Shown here piece after piece: positions 47,895 through 59,150 of a DNA stretch of 64,000 bases. The DNA comes from Schistosoma mansoni. Taxonomy: Eukaryota > Platyhelminthes > Trematoda > Strigeidida > Schistosomatidae. The DNA is taken from positions 10,827,852 through 10,891,851 of the forward strand of contig NC_031495.1 in the NCBI RefSeq assembly GCF_000237925.1, written 5' to 3'. Every line of letters starts with the position of its first letter. The first letter of the stretch is position 1. The notes under the pieces are model-generated. The model had not been told where the DNA came from, searched no databases, and saw only the letters and a program-made list of their open reading frames with translations. The translations under genes were made by a program, and so were the position numbers.

Positions 47895-49640
47895 ATATAT
47901 TAGCCGTTTGAATCTTCTCATCGATAATGAAAGCTGCAATTGATTAGTCTCTTTTGGCAACCTGTGTGGATTGCCTCGATATTACCATTAAGTCAAAAAC
48001 ATTTTTATGCGGTGATGGATCAAAAGATTAGTATTAAAATCAATTCTAGGAAATCCTGTTATTTCCAATTTCTGAGTGATTTTAGCTCACTGCTATTATC
48101 TTCTGTAACTTGAATTTAAATTTATAAAACAATCAGTTTTTCCAAGTATTTTTGAGAAATATGTTTCCGAATTTTGAAATAAAACGCTTAAACAGACGAT
48201 ACAATTTTATATTATTTTATTAGGGTGTACTGAGTACGTCTAACGTAGAAATGGGAAAACTACAACCTTCAAATCAACTGTGATCCCCCATCAAATTCCA
48301 TAGAGTTCGAGTGGTCACGCAGAAATAAGCATAGAAGCAGCCAGAAGTGATATAATTTTAGGTTGCCTCAACAAGTCACTTTATATCAGGGTTTAAGAGA
48401 ATAATATTTGAAAACAAATTCAATCTGTTGTAAAAGCAGCGTGAGGAACGTAACTACGTTCAGTTCCCAGCTTTAAGCAGAGAGCGCAGTGTCTCGAAAA
48501 TCTTCTCAAATATAAAGTTACCCGATTTCGGAGTTGAAGATTTACTTTCATGACGTTTTGATAATTATGATACGTTCAGATAATTTATTTTGTTGACCGC
48601 TCTACTTTCTTTTGTTATTTCGCCGGCTATCCATGAACTTCAGATGTAACAAGTAGATCAACACGCTAATAACACTGAATTCTGTCCGTCATTGACGAAG
48701 GATTAGTTTGCACTTGTTCGATTTTGGTGGATTAAATTACACTTGTGAACAAGCGTTTCATATAATAACTTCGATAATTCAATATCTTTGGGTCGCAGCT
48801 TACAAGTAAAATAAATTCTAATCACGACAAACTCATGAAAAACTGTTTCCAGTTGCATTCATATTATTGTGATAGTGACATCGTTAACGATGGTGTTTGT
48901 ATAAGTAAAGTTGGTTTCATTAAAACGTGGTCTATCTCAGTATCTTAATCAAAAACATGTTGATATTTTATATATCCGACTTACCTGATGTTCATGTGGC
49001 CATTTATAAAAAATGTCCACCCACTTCAGCTTCGAATTCAAGACTTGATTTACTTTCTAAAAAAACTATAGAATAAAATGTATGTAACATATCATATTCT
49101 TACTAAAATATGTTATTTTCATTTTGATAAGTGTTAACACACATATTTTCGAACATTTGGCCATCAGTTAATCTCTATGTTAAGAAAATCATCGGTTATT
49201 TTATGCACTTATTTCTCGACTTGTCTTTATCTCAATATTACGACTTGTGAATTCTACCTCTCATATGTGGGTAAGTTACTATCCAAGTTAAATGTTATGC
49301 AACATAGTTTTAAGAACCATTTTTTTTATTCCAGTTTAATTATTAATCATGGGCGGATCCTCTCAATATTTCAGAGGCAAATCTATCTAAAAGCTGTCGG
49401 TTGAATCAATTCATACAACTAATAAACAAATAGTTATTTTTTCACAAATTTACCCTTACAGTTAGAATAATCTTATTATATGCTATCTAATAGTACTGTC
49501 TACATTCACGTGACCCTTTGATAAGAAAGTTTGTCCACTTAAAATTCTTTGCCATACAACTGGACCAGTCAAGATGTACACTAACAATTTGGTTGACCTT
49601 GGTCATTTGACCAATCAGAAGACGAACCATCCGCCTCCGT
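47895..49640. other. Intergenic upstream of the LIM gene, nothing recognised
   Basis: AT-rich with no supported gene or named repeat before the TATA box at 49644. Confidence 0.4.
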
Positions 49641-49643
49641 AAT

Positions 49644-49651
49644 TATATAAA
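49644..49651 (+). promoter_or_regulatory. TATA box of the LIM gene
   Basis: TATATAAA about 75 bp before the ATG at 49724, with a short presumed 5' UTR between. It is well placed for a strongly expressed muscle-type gene; the transcription start is inferred, not seen. Confidence 0.5.
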
Positions 49652-49723
49652 CCAATATACTCCGAAGGATTGTTGAGAATTTGGACGTGCTCTTCTCTGG
49701 TTTTTTGTGCTGATTTGAGGACT

Positions 49724-49738
49724 ATGCCTTTCACGCCA
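49724..49738 (+). CDS. LIM-domain gene exon 1 (5 codons)
   Basis: ATG CCT TTC ACG CCA followed by GTAAGT, i.e. MPFTP ending in phase 0. CRP/muscle-LIM proteins characteristically begin MPF.P just before the first LIM cysteine, and the next recognisable exon (56512) starts in phase 0 with AKVEKCVRC. The TATA box upstream supports a real first exon. An alternative first exon, ATG 56204 to donor 56272 (23 codons, also phase 0), is possible but has no family support. Confidence 0.6.
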
Positions 49739-50099
49739 GTAAGTTTCTACCTAAATATTATATTTAAATTATTTGTCTTTGGTACATAATACTTTTTCTT
49801 AGTTCAATGTACTAGAAAATCTATTTTTAGCTAAAACAAAAAGCTACAATGAACTCGCAAAGTTTAGGGAAATTCTCGGGAAACGTTTCATTTTATTCAT
49901 TTGCTAATACCTGATTGGATAAATTTTGAGAAATTTGGCTAGATGGTATTCAATTTAACCAAGTTCAGATTGTTATCCTTGAATTTGCTACCTAGCAGTG
50001 GTGTATATATGTATAGAGTTAGGATGTACTGTGCAGTTACTTCCTCTCGTGATCGAAGTAAGGATCCCTGTCCATATAGAATTATTGTTAATTTCATTT

Positions 50100-50172
50100 A
50101 TCCAGGTGTGCGCGCTGTAGGACCTGGCGCAAATATGCATCAATCCAAAGGCCATACCTCACACCAACACAG
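50100..50172 (+). repeat. SINE family B, decayed copy 5
   Basis: CTGTAGGACCTGG, ATATGCATCAATCC and GGCCATACCTCACACC follow the same order as the copy at 44170. It lies in the first LIM-gene intron. Weak match. Confidence 0.4.
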
Positions 50173-50385
50173 CAGGAGATAAAATTTTCAGGCTTAAAAG
50201 TAGTTGGGTGGACATAACAATATCAGTTGCTCTGGTAAGCTAAGCTTAGGGAATGTAGTTCTAAATGGACGAACGAGATCAAAGAATGAAGGATTTGGAA
50301 TGACGACTAATGATTCAGCTGTATATAAGAAATGAACACATCTGTATCACTAAGTTTGAGACAAAACAGTTTGAAACTTTACCAT

Positions 50386-51720
50386 TACTTACTTACTTAC
50401 GCCTGTCACCCCGAATGGAGCATAGGCTGCCGACCAGCATTCTCCAACCCACTCTATCCTGGGCCTTCCTTTCTAGTTCTATCCAATTGTTGTTCATTCT
50501 TCTCATGTCTGTCTCCATTTGTCGGCTCAATGTGCTCTTTGATCTTCCTCTTCTCCTTTGCTCTTGAGGATTCCATGTGAGGGCTTGCCTTGTGATGCAG
50601 TTGTGTGCTTTCCTCAATATGTGTCCTATCCACTTCCAGCGCCTCTCCCTGATTTCTTCCGCTGGAATCTGGTTTGTTCTCTCCTATAGTAGGTTGCTGC
50701 TGATAGTGTCTGGCCAACCGATCCGAAGTATTTTGCGTAGACAATTGTTAAGAAACACTTGTATCTTCTGGATAATGGCTTTCGTAGTTCTCCACGTTTC
50801 CGCCCCATACAGTAGAACTGCCTTGACATTTGTATTGAAAATTCTGACTTTGGTGTTGTTTGACAGACATTTGTTTTGAGTTCCAGATGTTCTTCAATTG
50901 TAGATATGCTGGTCTTGCTTTGCCGATCCGCGTCTTCACATCTGCATCAGATCCACAGTGCACATCGATGATGCTGTCCAGATATGTGAATGTTTTTGCA
51001 TCCTCCACAGCTTTTCCGTCAAATGTGATTTGATTAGTGCATGTTGTGTTGTATCGGAAAGTCTTGGTTTTCCCTTTGTATATGTTAAGACCTACTGCTA
51101 CACTGGTCGTCTTTTTCAGCATTTGTTGTTGCGTGTGCGATAGAAGAGCCAGTTCATCTACGAAGTCTAGATCATCCAGCTGCATCCTAGCTGTCCGCTG
51201 TATCCTGTGCTTCCCCCCAGATATTGACGTCTTCATAATTCAGTCGATCACCAAGAGAAAGAGAAAGGTTGAGAGTAAGCAACCTTGCCTGACACCGGTC
51301 TTTAATTCGAACGAGTCAGTTAGCTGCCCTCCATGCACGATTTTGCATTTTAATCCATCATAAGAATTCCGTATGATATCGCCTATCTTCTCAGGCGCGC
51401 CGTAGTGTCTAAGAAGCTTCCGTAGTGTTGTCCTGTCCACACTATTAAATATATTCTCGTAGTCAATGAAGTTGATGTAGAGTGATGAATTCCATTCTAT
51501 TGATTGTTCCACAATGATCCGTAGTGTGTGTGATTTGGTCTGTACACGATCGACCCTTACAAAATGCAGCCTGTTGATCTTGAAGTTGGGAGTCTACGGA
51601 GTCCTTTATTCTGTTTAACAATACCCTTTTGAGGACTTTTCCTGGTATTGAGAGAAGAGTGATGTCTCTGTAGATCTCACACTTGCTGAGATCGCTTTTC
51701 TATGGTATTTTAATCAGAAG
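50386..51720 (-). mobile_element. RTE/SR2-like LINE, copy 2 (5' truncated)
   Basis: Minus strand: RT from KSDLSKCEIYR through NFIDYENIFNSVDR and TGVRQGCLLSTFLF, then LDDLDFVDELALLSHTQQQM, where FVDE replaces the FADD catalytic box, then the C-terminal domain (NIWNSKQMSVKQHQ region shifted) to CRSLC-type 3' end and a (TAAG)n tail at 50386-50402. Nearly identical to copy 1 outside the latter's deletion. It lies in LIM gene intron 1, antisense. Confidence 0.9.
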
Positions 51721-51801
51721 TCCTTTTTTCCATAGATGACGTTTACCACATGAGCCCAAACTTACGTATACATAGGAACCGTTAGAATTTAGCCATTGAA
51801 A

Positions 51802-52329
51802 GCCCCCAAATGCCCTGCTAAGGCCGAGAGTGGGGAGAGTCCGCTCTCCCTCTCGAAATCCTCTCACATGGCCACGCGAATATAGCCTCTGCCAGGGAAG
51901 TCCTGCTCACTGCCTTCTCACAGTGGCGGGGGTGTTGTTTAGGAAATTGAAAGGATGAAAAGCGAATGTCTGGAGCTTTAACCGGGTTGGTGGACACAGA
52001 AATTCCACCTAGGGGAGTTGGAAAACCCTCATTCCAAACCAATGGTGCACATGGGCTCCAGTATCCTGATGGAACAAATGGCGTACGAAGCAATCGTTGG
52101 TCACCGGCTACCATGGGACTGCATCTCCTCACGATGCTCCACTGCCTTGTGGAATAGATTTTTAGGTCAAAGACTCGGGGCGTGGCCTCCTAAGAAAACC
52201 ACCTACTTCAGTTTGGGCACCTGGACAGTATCACAGCTCTCACACAAATCGAATGAGATTTGTGAGGCGCATATTTATCTAGTGCTTCCTTGTACCAATA
52301 TTTATGTGTTTAAATAAATAAATAAAAAA
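51802..52329 (+). repeat. Retroposon family A, full copy
   Basis: Starts GCCCCCAAATGCCC, GC-rich body, ends TACCAATATTTATGTG followed by a TAAATAAATAAATAA tail. 528 bp. No tRNA- or 7SL-like promoter is evident. An open frame MENPHSKPMVHMGS...LPWDCISSRCSTALW runs from 52018 on the plus strand; the same frame is open in three other copies. Repetitive tail and dispersed copies indicate retroposition by a LINE machinery. Confidence 0.85.
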
Positions 52330-52334
52330 CAATC

Positions 52335-53830
52335 AGTGAAGATTCACAGGCTAACCAGCTGACTTGTTATATCTACTTGGCACTCTACGTCTAAACTCAG
52401 CATCACTCACTTGGTTCCTCCACCATACAGGATTGATGGTTAAGTTACATTTAATTTTAGCAACCTACATGCTCCTATGCCCTCAAGGGCTGTATTACAT
52501 AATTTTAACTAAATATAAGGCGAACTGTTGCGTAAAACAGTCATCATTTGATATGCAAGTAGATATCTTACCTGCGCAAAATGTAGCACCGAATTTCAGA
52601 AGACGAGATGGCTTTTTGCATCTGTTTTGAGGTTTCGTCAGCCCCTGACTCATTAAGGGTGATAACCGGTTAACGTACTAAACTACCTCATTTCTTATAG
52701 TCAAATTAGGTATTGGTGGGTCAGTCTTTAAACGATATTTTGCAACCCATACCTTATCACTCAATGTGTCTGGGAGGTTATATTTTTGTCAGAGTCTTCA
52801 CTAGACAGAACTGTGTTAATCTAAGACCAGCCAACTTTCACTGGCTGAAGCAGTCATTTATATTCACTTTTCAACATAATATGGCTTAATTTCTGTTGTC
52901 ATGCTCGTTACTACCATCCTTAAACACTGTTTTGACTTAATTTTTAGTACTGAGAGAAGGATTCTCAAACTATTCGGTCAGTAATCACATGAATGTAGGG
53001 AATGTACCTGTGAAGTGCCTCGAAATAAAACTAAGCAGTTGCCGAGTCCTTCCCAGTTTCCAGTAATTAAATGATGTCAGTTCCCTGAGCATCTAACTTT
53101 TGGGAGATTAAGGCCTCTTTCTGGCAGAATTTAACATTTTTTTCAAAATAGCCACCATCATAGAGGAAAAGTAGACATCTACGAAGTTGTTTGCTCGGGT
53201 TGTGATGAATGGTTTTCCATTTTCTGTCTTCTCTCGTTTACTGTGTTTGTTTATTTCGGAAGCTGTCGTAGTTTAAAAACGGTGCAGCTGCCTGTATATA
53301 TTGTTTAGGATTAAAAAATCACGGTATCAAAATAAGTAGAAGATTTTCAACCCTAAACATTAAGAAATGAATTAATCGTATACCACCCCTACCCAGCTTG
53401 TTCATTTATACCATTTCCTACACGTTTGTATAAATGTTACTTGGGTGAAAATTAGATTTATAACAGTTGTTTATAAGTACAAACTTTAATCCTGTCATCA
53501 CATACTGTCTTTCAGTCTTTTCCTTCACTCTCCCAATAAAAGTGAATGTGTCCAGAATTGTTTGGGGAGAATAGAGTGGCAATTATGACACTATGCGTCG
53601 GTCGATCGATCGGGTCTTTGTCTATCACATTGGTATAAAATGACCTTGATAACCTTTCTTCCAATCAAATCAGAAATGCAACACCAATTTATTGTGTTAA
53701 GGTCGAAAATGGTCGATTAGTCTTAGGCTAAAAGAAAGTACATTTTGGAGTTAGGACACTGTCATGTAGGATATTATTTTATTAGTGGGACAACTGCATT
53801 TTTTGGGTTAAGATAAACAAGATAACGTAA
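52335..53830. other. LIM gene intron 1, nothing recognised
   Basis: No supported feature. Confidence 0.4.
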
Positions 53831-53837
53831 ATGACTA

Positions 53838-53905
53838 GAGTAGCCTAATGGTTAGTCACCATGACTAATATTCATCTGTGTCTAGGTCTCAATCCGTCAG
53901 TTTAA
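53838..53905 (+). repeat. tRNA-derived SINE fragment
   Basis: GAGTAGCCTAATGGTTAG resembles an A-box and GGTCTCAATCC a B-box, about 45 bp apart, as in tRNA genes. The implied cloverleaf is not intact, so it is not a functional tRNA gene. Confidence 0.5.
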
Positions 53906-54599
53906 TGGTGTGACAAAAATATTTTAGGGAAATAGTGTTGTGCTTGCGTATATCGCAATGGGTACGGATAGGTCAGAACATCTGTTGCCAATCTCTTCAA
54001 CTGCGTTAAGATAAGTGTCTGAAGTGAATTCCATTTTTATCTCAAAAATTTGGCAACATGTGGAGTAAATAGAGGTGTATGAAATAAGTGAAGTATCAGC
54101 TTGGGGTTCGAAGCATAGAGCCACGATGTGAAAAGACGGTTCTCTTTTGACATTGAGCCTAGCATATGGTTCCATATTCAGCATGACTCATTCCTTCTTC
54201 AAGTTGAAGGGCGATGTTTTGTCGGTAAGACTATGCTATAACGCTTAGCCAATCCTGTTATGTCCTAAGCCCTGTCAAATATTACATGACAAGATCACTA
54301 GTCGGAACACTGGCCTATACGACCTTGACACTGTGCCAAACCAATAACGCTTTAACCAGTACGAGCGTCCTAGAGTCAACTCTTAGTTCTTATTGGTCCT
54401 TCGCGCCTAACCCTGTCCATTTGTGTCCAGAATACAATCTCAGCTTCCACTGTATGAACCATGTATGTCAGACAAACGCAGTTTATATACAAGCAAATCA
54501 GACCACATCATACCATAAAATAGAAAATAACAACTATGTGAGATCAAACCAAAAGTGGCTGTAAATGTGAGAGACTGTAACTAATAAGTTGGGAATATC

Positions 54600-55309
54600 A
54601 AAAATAATAAGTCATATAATAGTGGTCAACAGGTCAAATAGAGGCTTATAATAAGAGGAATGTGAATATTGATTTGAACACATAAATATTGGTACAAAAG
54701 GGGCACCAAATACATATGCGCCGCACAAATCTCATTTGATTTGTGTGAGGGCTGTGATACTGTCCAGGTGCCCAAACTGAAGTAGGTGGTTTTCTTAGGA
54801 GGCCACGCCCCGAGTCTTTGACCTAAAAATCTATTCCACAAGGCAGTGGAGCATCGTGAGGAGATGCAGTCCCATGGTAGCCGGTGACCAACGATTGCTT
54901 CGTACGCCATTTGTTCCATCAGGATACTGGAGCCCATGTGCACCATTGGTTTGGAATGAGGGTTTTCCAACTCCCCTAGGTGGAATTTCTGTGTCCACCA
55001 ACCCAGTTAAAGCTCCGGACATTCGCTTTTCATCCTTTCAATTTCCTAAACAACACCCCCGCCACTGTGAGAAGGCAGTGAGCAGGACTTCCCTGGCAGA
55101 GGCTATATATTCGCGTGACCATATGAGAGGATTTTGAGAGGGAGAGCGTACTCTCCCCACTCTCGGCCGTACCAGGGCATTTGGGGGCAATGTGAATATA
55201 CATATAATATAGTTACTTAATAGTTATCCAATAGGAATATATGTAATAATAGTCCATAAATAATTCCTGGCGGTCACCATTCATTTACTCTTCGTTAGGA
55301 TATAACAAA
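54600..55309 (-). mobile_element. LTR 4 of the TGTTA family, interrupted by retroposon A
   Basis: On the minus strand it starts TGTTATATCCTAACGAAG at 55309 and runs to 55189; after the inserted retroposon it resumes at 54669 with CTCTTATTATAAGCC and TTGACCTG, matching the solo LTR at 21660-21710. It fades out near 54600, so it is 3' truncated. Confidence 0.75.
54670..55188 (-). repeat. Retroposon family A, full copy with 11-bp target duplication
   Basis: 519 bp, reverse complement of the copy at 51802. Flanked by AATGTGAATAT at 54659-54669 and 55189-55199, an 11-bp target duplication within LTR 4. This defines both ends: 5' GCCCCCAAATG and 3' ATTTATGTGTTCAAATCA. The MENPHSKPMVHMGS frame is open here too (54970 down to 54626). 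Confidence 0.9.
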
Positions 55310-55870
55310 TCCATACCAAAGAAACTTATTTCGACTTTTCGCGCGAAATTTAGGAAGTTATCTATCATGTAAAGAACTTTGTGGGAAATACCTCTGCATA
55401 TTATTCAGAATGTTTATATTTAACAACAGAGATTCTTTTTTATCGCTGTTAAATAGGGACAACTTGGTGTAAAAGTAAAATCAAAATAGTTGCCTATTGT
55501 CTGATACACCTTGCTTTCAAAACATTGTTATAATTGCGGTTTATCCCGTCGTGGAGATTAAACTCGCAAACAATTCATTTTGTTATCGATTCACCTAGTA
55601 ATATGTGCTCCTCTAGCATACAGATACTGACATTGGTCACTACGTTTATCGATTACAACATTAAATCGTTGTCCCAACTCAATTTTAACAAATTTTCGAC
55701 GAATTTGTGGCAAAGATTGTGAAAGGAATTAAATGTTGTTTATAAGACATTTATAGCCTTAGAATTGATTCAGAAAGAAAACTCCATGCTCAAATAAATG
55801 AGTTTATATCATTCATAACCGTTATAAAATCTGTATTTATTAGGTTTGATTGTTTCTTTCATTGTTACTG
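55310..55870. other. LIM gene intron 1, nothing recognised
   Basis: No supported feature. Confidence 0.4.
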
Positions 55871-55873
55871 ACT

Positions 55874-55986
55874 ATTATTTATTTGAACACATAAATATTG
55901 GTACAAAGGTGCACCGAATACATATGCGCTACTTAAGTCACTTGATTTGTGAGTGGGCTACGATACTGCCCGGGTGCCCAGACTGA
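55874..55986 (-). repeat. Retroposon family A, 3'-end fragment
   Basis: TTATTTGAACACATAAATATT, GGTACAAAGGTGCACC and GATACTGCCCGGGTGCCC are the 3' terminal 110 bp of family A, ending abruptly, a typical 5'-truncated insertion. Confidence 0.8.
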
Positions 55987-56511
55987 CTGTTTATCCCTTA
56001 CGTAGTGGTTTAAAACCAAAAGTCATTTATAATACATCTAAATGTCGTCGCTGTAATATGGTTTTACGCTTTCTCCCTCCCTGGATTGGTAAAAACTTTC
56101 CCTTTGTGTGATACTTCACTAACACCTCATAATTTTGTTGTTACTGACCAACTGTACTAATATTGGTGAGATTTTGCGTTACTGACTTCAGAAGTTACAA
56201 ACAATGTTAACTGTAGCAATCAGGACATCAATATTTACAAAAGTTGCAGACAAGTATGTAAACGTACATCTGGTAAGGCGTTGGTCGCACACTATATGAA
56301 TTTAAAATAAATTGCGCTACACTTTTAGATCACTTATCCATAGTTTACGATGATCGGTAGACATTAAAAGATTTCACAAACCATAATGGATTTACAGGAC
56401 ACGTGAAGATTATAGTGAATACACGTTATTATTGTATGGATAATATTAGTATTTAAAATAACAATACACTGTTCCCAATAATTAAGTCACTAACAATATT
56501 TTTTTATATAG

Positions 56512-56633
56512 GCAAAAGTAGAGAAGTGTGTACGTTGTGACAAATCGGTTTACGCTGCTGAAAGGATGGAAGCCGGTGGGAATATCTGGCACAAGCGTTG
56601 TTTTTGTTGTTCTAAATGTGATATGCTACTGAA
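56512..56633 (+). CDS. LIM-domain gene exon 2 (first LIM finger)
   Basis: Acceptor TTTTTATATAG, donor CTGAA|GTAAGT, phase 0 in and 2 out. It reads AKVEKCVRCDKSVYAAERME, then GNIWHKRCFCCSKCDMLLK. This gives the first zinc finger (Cx2C, 17-residue spacer, HKRC) and the first Cx2C of the second finger. The KSVYAAE...WHK signature is that of CRP/muscle-LIM proteins (Mlp60A/Mlp84B, CSRP), which organise actin and Z-disc structures; LASP/EPLIN-type LIM domains are an alternative. The second half of the domain was not found before the window ends, so the gene is partial here and 56634-64000 is probably its next intron. Confidence 0.75.
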
Positions 56634-58345
56634 GTAAGTACTTGTCTGTTAATTCCCACTTACCAAATCTTTTTCCTTCACTTTGATAACTATTTTTTCT
56701 GAGAATATTATGGATTGTTGCGTAATCTGTTCACTACTTTTTACTATTCAGTTCAGTCACAATGCACATTTCATAACATCTGCTCAAACAAATGCCCAGA
56801 GCGTGAGGACTGAAAGTGTGTAAGAAACCTTATTATCAAGGGCCTAGCAAGTATGTACATAATTCGTGCGTGTATATTTATACTCACACACTATGTAACC
56901 TCACTGTAATTTATGATCTCTCCGGGATTCCCTAGCATATCAGTTTTCAATTAAAGTAAATATCTAACTCGTCACTAAGATCATACTCTGGTTTTGAAGT
57001 CTAGCAATGCTGTAAAATTTGTTAACTTCTTGCATTTCATTTAAGCAAAGCCACTTGAGATTGCGGTCTGTTTTGCTTATATTCGATTCGTTGGTTTGTT
57101 AATAGGAACTCAGTTGTGATCAACTGTAATTAAATTATTTCATTTTCAAAATTTTGAACTGGATGTGGAATACTCGCTTACTTTTTTAAACTGATGTATG
57201 GTGTGTTGTCTAATAGACAACAGTGCTATGAATCCGGGTTCTTTGTTGTTAGCTTCGACATACCAAGGGATTCTAGATCTTCCGTGATTCTCTAAATTTG
57301 TCATCATTTCATTAATATTATCCATTCGCTTTCCACTTTTGTGCGTAACAAGTTTATCAACTATACTAGCGTTTAGTATTACCTCAATTTTTATGTCGTT
57401 CAGGTGAAAATATCAGTTTCCGAAATTTTTTGTGAATATTAAAAATATTAGTTCATGTAAGCCGTTCGATTATTTACCACTTTTCCCTTTGAATTAACCA
57501 AGATTTTTTATCCTCATAAACTCCATGGTGTTTGTCTTTCGATGTAAACAAAAACTCAGTACCATTCCTGTTACCATGTTTTCACAGCTCTTAAAATATC
57601 ATTTATATACCACAACATTCTAAATATTAAGTATTATTTCTAAGGAAAATTGGAAATTGGCTATCAATGGAATCTTTCGTTGAACTTATCAACCGAATTC
57701 ATCCCCTTATCTCATTCTTGATTTTTACACCTGGACACAGGCTCAGTACTTTTTACTTTGAACTCTTAACATTTTACTCACTGAGTCTAGATAACCATTA
57801 GTTTGTCCAATAGACATTAAACATTATTTAAAAGAAGAATCAATCTTTTTTAATATCTATATATTATCAGCTTATACCTGAAATATATATGATAAAGTGT
57901 ATTACTACTGTACAAATACATGTCATTATTAACTAAGTTGTTCTCAATTGATTAATCTCTTTATATATATTTGTGTTTATATTAAACCTGTATGATAATA
58001 GTAAATCATGTTTAAACAATATCATAGAGATTAATAAAGTTGATATGGTAATATTAAACGTATATACTTGAAATCAATAATTTTCTAAACTATATGTCTA
58101 GGTAAACATCGTTTTTTCTTGTTTTTAATTTATATTAAAAAGAATATATAAATTATAGTGAACAAGGAATTAATGAATTGAAGTACAAGTTAACATACAA
58201 AATCGATTTTATTTTTCTAGTTGTCTATAATATGAAATCATATTTGAAGAAACAGTAATAATCATATTATCTTCTTAATTAATTACACTTGTTGGTTATA
58301 GACAATTAATGTTATTAGTGAAATTTATGAGTTGATTTAAGCTAT
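56634..58345. other. LIM gene intron 2, AT-rich, nothing recognised
   Basis: I searched for the second half of the LIM domain and did not find it. Confidence 0.4.
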
Positions 58346-58349
58346 ACCA

Positions 58350-58515
58350 TCATGGAAAACCTAGAAGCACTGGATGATCGTTTCATCCTAATGTGAGACT
58401 TCTCAGCAGTGCGAGATCGTAGATGCTCATTGCTGAGGAGTCCCACAGTAGGACGAAATGGTCATATATTACTTTCAGGTTTCCCATGACGGTCTAGTTT
58501 AAATCGACTCATGAA
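58350..58515. ncRNA. Inverted pair of hammerhead units
   Basis: The plus-strand unit has CTGAGGA (58433-58439), stem II GTCCCACAGTAGGAC and GAAA (58455-58458), then TGGTCATA forming a minimal stem III. The left half (58352-58415) is the inverted counterpart: on the minus strand CTGAGAA, GTCTCACATTAGGAT, GAAAC, GATCATCC. The two halves are complementary over most of 60-70 bp, so a transcript would fold into one long hairpin. The minus unit has a core change (CTGAGAA) and is probably dead. Confidence 0.75.
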
Positions 58516-58601
58516 TTTAACTATCAAATTACTATAATCTCCACAAACCCCTATTCTAATAGTAATTAATTTTATGATACTGTAAATGTGTTCATATAGT
58601 G

Positions 58602-58760
58602 TTTATTTATTTAAACACATAAACATTAGTACAAAAGATCACCAAAGTAAATATGCGTCACACAATAAAAATGAGACTGTGAAGAGACAGAAAAATAAAG
58701 ATGAGTATCATAAAAAAATAAAGGACAAAAAATGGATTAGTGTATGAGAATGAAAATCAA

Positions 58761-58827
<67 letters not shown>

Positions 58828-59150
58828 AGAATCAGTTCAGTTAAGAAAAATACAGCCAACACAAAATATTTCAGTTACAAAAGTTACTCTCACTTATATG
58901 AAGAAAGTAAACGAAATATACAGTAAGACTCACCACTTGCTTTTATGCTAAGCCGTGTTTGATAACGTCTCTAGCCAATGTGTTGTACTCTCTTCCAGGA
59001 CCCCAACTAGGGAATTGTTAAGTCCTGACAGATACTAGTTCTGTACAGATACCATGTCATACACTGACCATCCCTTTGCTTTTTCCAACCAGTCCCATAA
59101 AAATCTGTAGATACGACTTTGTGTAGAACAAAGAGGACCTTCCTCTTTAT
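58602..59150 (-). repeat. Interspersed repeat family D, copy 2
   Basis: 3' tail TTATTTAAACACATAAACA, GTACAAAAG and ATGCGTCACACAATAA as in copy 1 (17648). The coding-like part is broken: SVYDMVS-like and THWLETLSN-like stretches correspond to SVYDLVP and TQWLEKLSD in copy 1. It contains the CTA/ATA microsatellite at 58760. Confidence 0.55.
58760..58826 (+). repeat. (CTA)n(ATA)n microsatellite
   Basis: About 10 CTA units followed by about 11 AAT units, inside repeat family D. Confidence 0.95.

Noticed and set aside
56204-56272. Alternative first exon for the LIM gene (23 codons, phase 0)
   Set aside because: Phase fits, but the peptide has no LIM-family resemblance and the MPFTP exon with TATA box explains the N-terminus better. 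Kept only as a fallback.
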